A stretch of DNA of 64,000 bases from PALSA-607 sp036509315 (GTDB lineage Bacteria; Actinomycetota; Actinomycetes; Acidothermales; Acidothermaceae). Below are positions 57,725 to 64,000 of this stretch, piece after piece. The stretch's first letter is position 1. Each line of letters starts with the position of its first letter. The notes beneath the pieces are model-generated. The model did not search any database. It was not told the origin of the DNA and worked only from the letters and a program-made list of their open reading frames with translations. The position numbers and the translations under genes were made by a program. The DNA is taken from the NCBI GenBank assembly GCA_036509315.1, contig DATCFU010000172.1, positions 11,446-75,445 on the forward strand. The letters are read 5' to 3'.

Positions 57725-59911
57725 CTACGCCGGTGCCCGCTCGACGATGTCGGCGAGTGAGTTCGTCGCATCGACGATCTCGTCGGTTTCTGCGACGACA
57801 AGTGCTTCCGGGGCTGCGGGATCGGCGGATAGCGCAGCGACGACCTCTTGGTGCAGCGCGCGCAGGGGTTCACGCACGACCGTGATCCTGCCGAACCGCA
57901 ACCGTGCGCTGATCGCCGTGAGTTCGGAGTCGATGGCCCTGCTCAGCTCATTCAGAGCGGGTGGGACGCCGACCAAGCTGAGCGTCGGCGCTAGCCGCAA
58001 CGTATGGGAAGCGATGGCAAGCCGCCTGAAGGTGGCCAGCACCTCAAGCGTGGCTGCAGGGTCGATCCGCCGAGATGCCGGATCGCCCAGCGAGCGGTTG
58101 ATCGCAGCCTCTGCATTCGTGCGCGCGAGCCGAACCGCGCGACTCGCCCCAGGCAATGCCGAGATATCCGCGGCTGGGTCGATCACCGCCTGCAAGACAA
58201 GGGCGACGTAACGCTGCGTGGTGTCCGCGAGATCGGCGACCGCCTCGGCCACCGGTCGTCGTCCCCACGCGGGCGCCACCGCATACGCGCCTAACGCAAG
58301 AGCGGCGCCAAGCACCGTGGCGACGAGGCGGTCGCGAGCGTCCGCTACCGGATCGGCGTCAAGGCCGGCGAGCAGGAATACCACGGCGCCCGTGACGGCG
58401 ACGCTGAACGCTGCATAGCTCGCGTTGAACAGCGCGCCCGACAGCCACACGAACACACCGACGAACGGCACCAGCACCCATCCGTGTGGGTGCGCCGTAA
58501 CGGCGACGATCGACGCGATACCCACGCCGACGATCGTCCCAATCGCCCGCGCCACCCCCCGCGTGTAGGTCACGGAGAATTCGGGCCGCAAAACCAGCAC
58601 CGCAGTCAGCGCCAGCCAGTAACCGCGTCCGATACCCACCGCATGCGCAATCACAGCGGACGCCGAGACGACGCTTGCGAGTCGTACCGCGTGCTGAAAC
58701 GCATCCGATTGCCAGGTCAGATTCGCCTGCATTCGTTCGACAATCGCTTCGGCGCCCTGCGCACTGACGCGCGTGATGCGGGTCGCGGAACGGACGGCGG
58801 ACGACGGCGGCGTGCGCTTCACTTCGACCGCTGGGGGTAGCAATCCGGCGATCGCGCGCAGTTGACCGGCCAGTGCTGCTCCCGCAGTCGACGCTCGCGC
58901 CGCGATGAGCTGGGCGTGCGGCGCGGCGGCCGCGCTTCGCCGGACATCTTCGATCGCAGTGTTGGCGGCGGCGAGTGCGTCATCGAGGTCGGCGGGGACG
59001 CTGGCGTGTGCCAACCCATCGACGACGTGGTCAAGGAAGCTGCGTAGTCGAGACGCGAGCAGATCGAAGCTCGCCAGCAACGCGCCGTCCGGTTCGTCGA
59101 CGCCTTGCGCTGCGGCACGCGCACTCGCGAGGCTCAAGAGTTCCAGCCTGATTCGTCGCGCTTCGTCGACGAGGCTTCGGCAGGCCTCCTCGGATGCACT
59201 GTTCGCGCCGGCCCCGAATGAGAACTCGCGGTCGACGACGGCCGCATCGACCGCCGCGGCCATTGACAGTCCGGACCGTTGCAGATCGAGGTCGCCGGCG
59301 TAACTCGCAAGTGCCGCATAACCGCGCGACAGCCCGGCAAGCGCGCGACCGACATGAGGGCGACCACGCAAGACCACGACCAGCAGGACTTGGAACAGCC
59401 CTCCGGCCGCCACCAACCCAGCACTCTTCAAGGCGGTCTCGGGGGATCCCGGGAACCGGCCGTACACAACAAGCCCGACGATCGCATTGAGGCCGACCGC
59501 GGTAACCGCGGGCTCGACCGCAACGAGCAGGCCGCCCGCGAAGGTGAAGAGTGCGACCGCGACGACATGCAGGCCCGCGTATCTACTCGTCGCCGATCCG
59601 ACGAACGTGCCGAGCGCTATGGCCGCGGCGGTTGACGCCAGCACCGCGATCCGCGGCCGCGGCGAGGGAGCCACGGACGGGATTCCCACCGCCAACGCTC
59701 CCCCGGCGGCGGCCGCGCCGGTCGCCCATGACCCGGCCGCGTAGCCAATGGCCAGGGCCACCGTGACACCGGCCGCCATGCGCAGGCTCGGGCGCAGCAG
59801 CACCCCATGCGGGTCGAAGCGGAGCGCCTCATCGCGCACCCTGCGCCAAGTACGGGGCGGCAGCGAGGTGCCGGGCGGCGCCGGGCCTGACCCGACGGCC
59901 CATTCCATCAT
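57725..59911 (-). CDS. FUSC-family membrane transporter (aromatic acid exporter-like)
   Basis: A 728-aa protein with two hydrophobic blocks of about five or six helices (about 45-165 and 410-560) separated by, and followed by, cytoplasmic helical regions. This is the duplicated layout of FUSC/YccS/AaeB exporters. Helical segments include MAAGVTVALAIGYAAGSWAT and GYWLALTAVLVLRPEFSVTY, the latter being the typical FUSC signature with TRGVARAIGTIVG. The substrate could be an aromatic acid or other organic anion, which is inferred. ATG 59911 has GAAGGGAA about 6 nt upstream. It is divergent from the sedolisin gene. Confidence 0.85.
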   Translation of the reverse strand: MMEWAVGSGPAPPGTSLPPRTWRRVRDEALRFDPHGVLLRPSLRMAAGVTVALAIGYAAGSWATGAAAAGGALAVGIPSVAPSPRPRIAVLASTAAAIALGTFVGSATSRYAGLHVVAVALFTFAGGLLVAVEPAVTAVGLNAIVGLVVYGRFPGSPETALKSAGLVAAGGLFQVLLVVVLRGRPHVGRALAGLSRGYAALASYAGDLDLQRSGLSMAAAVDAAVVDREFSFGAGANSASEEACRSLVDEARRIRLELLSLASARAAAQGVDEPDGALLASFDLLASRLRSFLDHVVDGLAHASVPADLDDALAAANTAIEDVRRSAAAAPHAQLIAARASTAGAALAGQLRAIAGLLPPAVEVKRTPPSSAVRSATRITRVSAQGAEAIVERMQANLTWQSDAFQHAVRLASVVSASAVIAHAVGIGRGYWLALTAVLVLRPEFSVTYTRGVARAIGTIVGVGIASIVAVTAHPHGWVLVPFVGVFVWLSGALFNASYAAFSVAVTGAVVFLLAGLDADPVADARDRLVATVLGAALALGAYAVAPAWGRRPVAEAVADLADTTQRYVALVLQAVIDPAADISALPGASRAVRLARTNAEAAINRSLGDPASRRIDPAATLEVLATFRRLAIASHTLRLAPTLSLVGVPPALNELSRAIDSELTAISARLRFGRITVVREPLRALHQEVVAALSADPAAPEALVVAETDEIVDATNSLADIVERAPA

Positions 59912-60063
59912 TCGCGATTCCCTTCATTCGCCGCGCGTACGGACGATCCTGACGCAATGGAGGTGGCGAGCGGGTGATTCGGCCGCGGAAGTTCCCCATG
60001 CGACCTATCGTGGTCAATGAGGTGGCGGACTCGAGGGCGCCACATCGACTCATCGGGGGATTC

Positions 60064-63000
60064 GTGCGCCGATCACATCGCGCTGGCATTGCCGTGGCCG
60101 CAGTCAGCGGCCTCTTTCTCACGCTCGCGATGAATGTCTCGGGGGTAGCAAGCGCCGGAACCGGCGACACCCCCGTCGGCAGCGCACCTGCAATCCCGCT
60201 TGGCGCCCAGGCGCAGGGCGCTGCTCCTGCGGCGCAGCCAGTTTCGTTCGACGTCGTCCTGCGCTCCCGCAATCAGGCCGGGCTGGATGCATTCACCACT
60301 GCGGTCTCCACACCTGGTTCACCGGAGTACCGACAGTTCCTCACTGCTGCCGAGTACGCCAGCCAGTTCGGCCCCACGCCGTCGACGATCGCAGGCGTTA
60401 GCAGCCGGCTGCGATCGCTCGGGCTCACGGTCGGCACCGCGCAGGGCTCGCTGTTGCCCATCTCCGGGTCGGTCACCAAAGTCGGCAGTGCTTTGCACAC
60501 GTCGTTTCGCCAGTACCGGCTCGCGTCCGGCCGGACTGCGCGCGCAAATATGGCAGCCCCACAAGTGCCATCCGACGTCGTCGGCGCCGTCCAGGCGATC
60601 GTCGGCCTCGACACTTTGACCGAGCTGACGCACTCGCTCTCAACAATCAACGCCGCGTCCAACGACGTATCCAGCCCAAACTCCGCGGTGTCCGCGTCGG
60701 CCGCTTTGAGGCCCAACCTGACCGGCCCTACCCCATCGTGTTCTATACCGGTGCCGGGGTACACCGCGCCGCAGATTGCTTCCTACTACGGCCTGAGCTC
60801 GCTGTACTCGGGCGGCACCCTGGGCAGCGGCGTCACGGTAGCCATCGCCGAGCTGGAGCCATACGCCACAAGCGACGTTGCGACGTACCAAGCGTGTTAC
60901 GGCACCAGTGCAACGGTGAACCTGATAGCGGTCGACTCCCCGACAACCACTGGCTTTGGAGGCGGCGAGGCGGCGCTTGATATCGAAGATGTGATCGGGC
61001 TCGCGCCCGCCGCCACTATCGATGTCTACCAGTCCCCGAACACAACGACCAGCGTGTTGAACCTCTACCAGCAGATAGCTAGCGACAATGTCGCGCAGGT
61101 GGTCAGCACGAGCTGGGGCCAATGCGAGGCGCGCGCCAACGCCAGCACGGGCTTCGTCAGCGCCGAGAATGCGATCTTCCGGCAAATGGCCGTCCAGGGG
61201 CAGACGATGTTTGCCGCATCTGGTGACGCGGGCTCAGCCGACTGCGACAATCCGATCAGCCCCAGTACGTCAGGCCTGGCAGTCGACGATCCAGCGAGCC
61301 AGCCGTTCGTGACCGGCGTCGGCGGCACAAACCTGCAGGGGGCAAGTGGGCCTGAGTCCACCTGGAACCAAGGCACTGTTGGTCCTCACCTAAGTGCCAG
61401 CGGTGGCGGCATCTCGACAAACTGGCCCATGCCGTCGTGGCAGGCCGCGATTGGCGTGATCAGCGGGAGTAGCGGCATCCCGTGTGGCGCCGCAGGTGGG
61501 AACTGCCGCGAGGTGCCCGATGTCAGCGCGTCCGCCAACCCGAACAACGGATACCCCATCTTCTGGAACGGGAGCTGGTGGACCTTCGGCGGTACGAGTG
61601 CGGCGGCGCCTACCTGGGCGGCATTGATTGCACTGGAAGACGCTTCGTCGGCGTGCGTCGGACATCGACTCGGCTTCCTTAACCCCGTGCTTTACCAGCT
61701 CCGCGCAGCGGGTGCATCAGACTTCCACGACGTGACCGCGGGGAACAATGATGCGGTCGGCACCAACAGCGGCAGTTTCGCCGCAGCCACTGGGTACGAC
61801 ATGGCCACCGGTCTCGGGACGCCAGTCGGCGCGGCGCTGGCCGGCGACCTTTGTCCGGCCGTCGGGACGGACGGCTCGGGTTCGATGGTCGTTGACCACA
61901 CGACGGTCAGCGCGGCGACGCACATCACGCTGCATTTCACCTACACAGCAGTCGCGGGGCACAACCTCACCGACGGCCAGCTCACCGTCGCAGTGCCTGC
62001 GGGCTGGTCGACGCCGTCAACAACGGCCGGCACAGCCGGCTACACGACCGCGTCGGCGGGCGTGCTCACGATCAGCTCGAGCACCATCCAAGTCTCCGGC
62101 GTGACTGTCGCGCCCGGCGGCACCGTATTCATTACCTACGGCGACACGTCCGGAGGCGGATCCGGTGCGTTGTCGTCGACCACGGCGCAGACGGTGACGT
62201 TCACGACGTCGGAGAAGGGCAGCAGCGTCGGGACGCTGACCACGCTGGCCTCGTCGCCCCAAGTTCAAGTTCAAGTCGGCTTCGCGCCGGACGGCTCAGG
62301 GACACTAGCGGTATCGCCGACGAGTGTCGCGGTGACGACCCCGACCACGCTGACCTTCACTTACACGCCTCAGGTGAGTACCGGACTCGTTTCCGGTGCC
62401 GTTGTGATCACTGTGCCAGCTGGCTGGACGCCACCGCAGACCACGCTGTCAACCCCGGGTTATGTCACAGCCAACTCAGGAACCCTCACCGTCTCCGGCT
62501 CGACGATCACTGTTGACCCGGTGACGATTGCGGTGGGCGACACTCTGACCGTCACCTACGGCACGACCGCAGGCGGCGGTGCCGTGCCGCCGAGCACGCC
62601 GACGACGTCCGTATTCAACGCCAAGCAACGGGGCACGTCCGGGGGCACGCTAACCGCGCTGACGGCCGGCTCGCCGTCCGTGTCTGTCGGAGGCGGTGGC
62701 GGTGGCGGCGGTGGCGGTGGCGGTGGCGGCGGTGCTGGACCCGCAGCGCAGGCACTCACGCTCGCCCGGATCGCGGGTGCTGACCGCATCGCCACGAGCG
62801 TTGCGGCGTCACAAGCTGGCTACCCCACGACGCATTCGGCGGCTGCGGTTGTCTTGGCTCGCTCCGACACCTTCGCCGATGCACTCGCCGGCACGCCGCT
62901 CGCCGTGGGCAAGCATGGACCGCTGCTGCTCACAGGGAGCGCGTCATTGTCGAGCGCAACGTCCGCCGAGATCCAGCGAGTTCTCGCACCCGGAGCGACC

Positions 63001-63651
63001 GTGTACGTGCTCGGCGGCATCTCCGCGGTGACACCGGCTGTTGCGAACGCGGTCGCCGCACTCGGCCACCCGGTCGTTCGAATCTCTGGACTCGACCGAT
63101 TCGCCACCGCAGCGCAAGTTGCCGCCACGCTGGGAAACCCGAACGTTGTCTTCGAAGCGGACGGCACGAACTTCCCTGACGCGCTGTCGGCCGGTTCGGC
63201 TGCGGCCGAGGCCGGCGGCGTCGTGCTGCTGACGGCGGGCTCGGGGCAGTCCGGCCCGACCGCGGCTTACCTGGCCGCTCACCCAAGTGCGAAGCGCTAC
63301 GCGATCGGGGGCCCAGCAGCACACGCGGACGCCTCGGCGCAGGCATTCGTCGGCAGCGACCGCTTCGCGACGTCGGTGCTGGTGGCCCAGGCGCTCTTCC
63401 CGAAACCCGCCTCGATCGGGCTCGCCAGTGGGTTGGCCTTCCCTGATGCGCTCTCAGGTGGCAGCGTGGCAGCCATGAACCATGGACCTGTCGTCTTGGT
63501 GCCGAGCGGCGGCGCTTTGCCAAGTTCGGTCTCCGGTTACCTCGCGACGGCGCAAGCATCAGCGACATCGGCGTGGCTGTTCGGCGGTACGAGTTCGGTC
63601 GGCGCGGACATCTTCAACGCGGCCGCGGCAATCCTGGCCACCGCGACCTGA
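60064..63651 (+). CDS. Secreted sedolisin (S53) protease with two beta-repeats, poly-Gly linker and CWB2 wall anchor
   Basis: A 1195-aa modular exoenzyme. Residues 1-31 are a Sec signal (IAVAAVSGLFLTLAMNVSGVASA, quoted in part: GLFLTLAMNVSGVASA). A pro-kumamolisin activation domain covers about 45-200. The S53 catalytic domain (about 220-600) has Glu302 and Asp306 (GGEAALD), Asp388 (ASGDAG) and Ser512 (GGTSAAAP), the full Glu-Asp-Asp-Ser set, plus the Ca-binding DVTAGNN...GYDMATGLG end. Two related repeats of about 135 residues begin DGSGS/DGSGT near 600 and 742. Fifteen Gly (876-890) link to three CWB2 repeats (about 898-1195; IAGADRIATSVAASQ). GTG 60064 is preferred to GTG 59974 because it begins the signal peptide and has GGGGGA 3-4 nt before it. 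Confidence 0.9.
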   Translation: MRRSHRAGIAVAAVSGLFLTLAMNVSGVASAGTGDTPVGSAPAIPLGAQAQGAAPAAQPVSFDVVLRSRNQAGLDAFTTAVSTPGSPEYRQFLTAAEYASQFGPTPSTIAGVSSRLRSLGLTVGTAQGSLLPISGSVTKVGSALHTSFRQYRLASGRTARANMAAPQVPSDVVGAVQAIVGLDTLTELTHSLSTINAASNDVSSPNSAVSASAALRPNLTGPTPSCSIPVPGYTAPQIASYYGLSSLYSGGTLGSGVTVAIAELEPYATSDVATYQACYGTSATVNLIAVDSPTTTGFGGGEAALDIEDVIGLAPAATIDVYQSPNTTTSVLNLYQQIASDNVAQVVSTSWGQCEARANASTGFVSAENAIFRQMAVQGQTMFAASGDAGSADCDNPISPSTSGLAVDDPASQPFVTGVGGTNLQGASGPESTWNQGTVGPHLSASGGGISTNWPMPSWQAAIGVISGSSGIPCGAAGGNCREVPDVSASANPNNGYPIFWNGSWWTFGGTSAAAPTWAALIALEDASSACVGHRLGFLNPVLYQLRAAGASDFHDVTAGNNDAVGTNSGSFAAATGYDMATGLGTPVGAALAGDLCPAVGTDGSGSMVVDHTTVSAATHITLHFTYTAVAGHNLTDGQLTVAVPAGWSTPSTTAGTAGYTTASAGVLTISSSTIQVSGVTVAPGGTVFITYGDTSGGGSGALSSTTAQTVTFTTSEKGSSVGTLTTLASSPQVQVQVGFAPDGSGTLAVSPTSVAVTTPTTLTFTYTPQVSTGLVSGAVVITVPAGWTPPQTTLSTPGYVTANSGTLTVSGSTITVDPVTIAVGDTLTVTYGTTAGGGAVPPSTPTTSVFNAKQRGTSGGTLTALTAGSPSVSVGGGGGGGGGGGGGGGAGPAAQALTLARIAGADRIATSVAASQAGYPTTHSAAAVVLARSDTFADALAGTPLAVGKHGPLLLTGSASLSSATSAEIQRVLAPGATVYVLGGISAVTPAVANAVAALGHPVVRISGLDRFATAAQVAATLGNPNVVFEADGTNFPDALSAGSAAAEAGGVVLLTAGSGQSGPTAAYLAAHPSAKRYAIGGPAAHADASAQAFVGSDRFATSVLVAQALFPKPASIGLASGLAFPDALSGGSVAAMNHGPVVLVPSGGALPSSVSGYLATAQASATSAWLFGGTSSVGADIFNAAAAILATAT

Positions 63652-63652
63652 C

Positions 63653-64000
63653 ATGACCGGTGATCAGCCGGCGAGTCGCGCCGACGTCCTCGTGACTGGC
63701 GGCCGCGAAAGACGTCGTCGCCTGCCACGTTTTCTGGTACCGGTGCTGATCGTGGTCGTCCTGATCGGCTACGGCGTGGTGACCCTCGATCGAGACTCGC
63801 GTCACCACGAGTTCAAAGCACTGCTCGCTGCGACGGTCAATGGACAGGCAACAGCTGCACACGCGGACGCGACGCTCGAATCGACGAGGCAGTACACGAT
63901 GCCGTTGCTCGGTTCAGCGCAGCCAAATGTGCGGGCCGGTCTGTTGCAACTGATCGACCAGTCGGCGAGTCAGGGCGTGGCCCAGGTGCGTGCGACCCGC
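63653..64000 (+). CDS. Single-pass membrane protein, 3' end cut by window
   Basis: An open frame from ATG 63653 runs 116 codons to the window edge without a stop. It encodes a short Arg-rich cytoplasmic stretch (GGRERRRRLPRF), one transmembrane helix (LVPVLIVVVLIGYGVVTL, about 29-46) and a soluble extracytoplasmic part rich in Ala/Gln and helical. The start lies 1 nt after the stop of the sedolisin-CWB2 gene, so the two are probably co-translated. No family is recognisable from this fragment. It could be an accessory factor for the protease, its processing or its localisation. Confidence 0.65.
   Translation, partial: MTGDQPASRADVLVTGGRERRRRLPRFLVPVLIVVVLIGYGVVTLDRDSRHHEFKALLAATVNGQATAAHADATLESTRQYTMPLLGSAQPNVRAGLLQLIDQSASQGVAQVRATR

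Noticed and set aside
1..64000. tRNA, rRNA, CRISPR, insertion sequence or prophage genes
   Set aside because: Looked for T-loop motifs, regularly spaced repeats, transposase motifs and terminal inverted repeats; none was convincing.

Overview
The window is high-G+C, densely packed bacterial chromosome with many GTG/TTG starts, 4-nt start/stop overlaps and purine-rich ribosome binding sites. Gene content points to a free-living, probably soil-dwelling actinomycete: polyphosphate glucokinase, a DUF5998/phosphodiesterase pair, an actinobacterial-type second type IIA topoisomerase, an HrdB/SigA-type sigma factor, CWB2 cell-wall-binding repeats and a WXG100-like protein. Genus cannot be fixed from sequence reading alone. 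No rRNA, tRNA, CRISPR array, insertion sequence or prophage was seen.

Region 1 (1-14.7 kb) is mostly core housekeeping. After the tail of a CHAT-domain gene come, on the minus strand, a sulfurtransferase, a phosphodiesterase, DUF5998, polyphosphate glucokinase and an M48 protease. A ParC-like topoisomerase subunit, a ROK kinase, a trans-sulfuration enzyme, a Tat-exported esterase and a ParE-like subunit follow, then a lipoprotein and a small zinc-binding protein. The principal sigma factor lies about 11 kb further on. The ppgK/topoisomerase/sigma neighbourhood fits conserved actinobacterial gene order.

Region 2 (14.7-25.9 kb) holds a TetR-controlled DHA2 exporter with a readable promoter and operators, the glycerol genes glpF-glpK-glpD, a coiled-coil protein, a secreted Ig-like/CWB2 protein and rpoD. 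Region 3 (26-34.8 kb) is more accessory. It has a WXG100-like/hydrolase pair, a GNAT-like protein, a glycosylase-like protein and DUF1684. A translationally coupled operon then encodes an ECF sigma factor, a zinc anti-sigma factor, an ABC ATPase and two membrane proteins. It is followed by a decayed GH9 glycosidase that has no intact reading frame.

Region 4 (34.9-47.7 kb) carries MaoC, a GAF/GGDEF/EAL c-di-GMP protein, an isochorismatase, a DinB-family thiol enzyme and aerobic phenylacetate catabolism. paaN-paaR and paaABCDE lie 8 kb apart on opposite strands, and the same 14-bp palindrome sits in front of both. AzlCD, a papain-like protease and an unknown gene lie between them. Region 5 (47.9-64 kb) contains DNA polymerase IV, an MBOAT/AlgX-like O-acetylation pair, a dienelactone hydrolase, an orphan OmpR-type regulator with 11-bp phased repeats upstream, an oxidoreductase, a VOC protein, an OatA-like acyltransferase and a FUSC transporter. 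It ends with a sedolisin protease fused to CWB2 repeats, coupled to a membrane protein cut by the window edge.

The most interesting items are the sigma/anti-sigma/ABC operon, the WXG100-like/hydrolase pair, the wall-anchored sedolisin, the paired paa operators, the operator inside the exporter promoter spacer, and the GH9 pseudogene.
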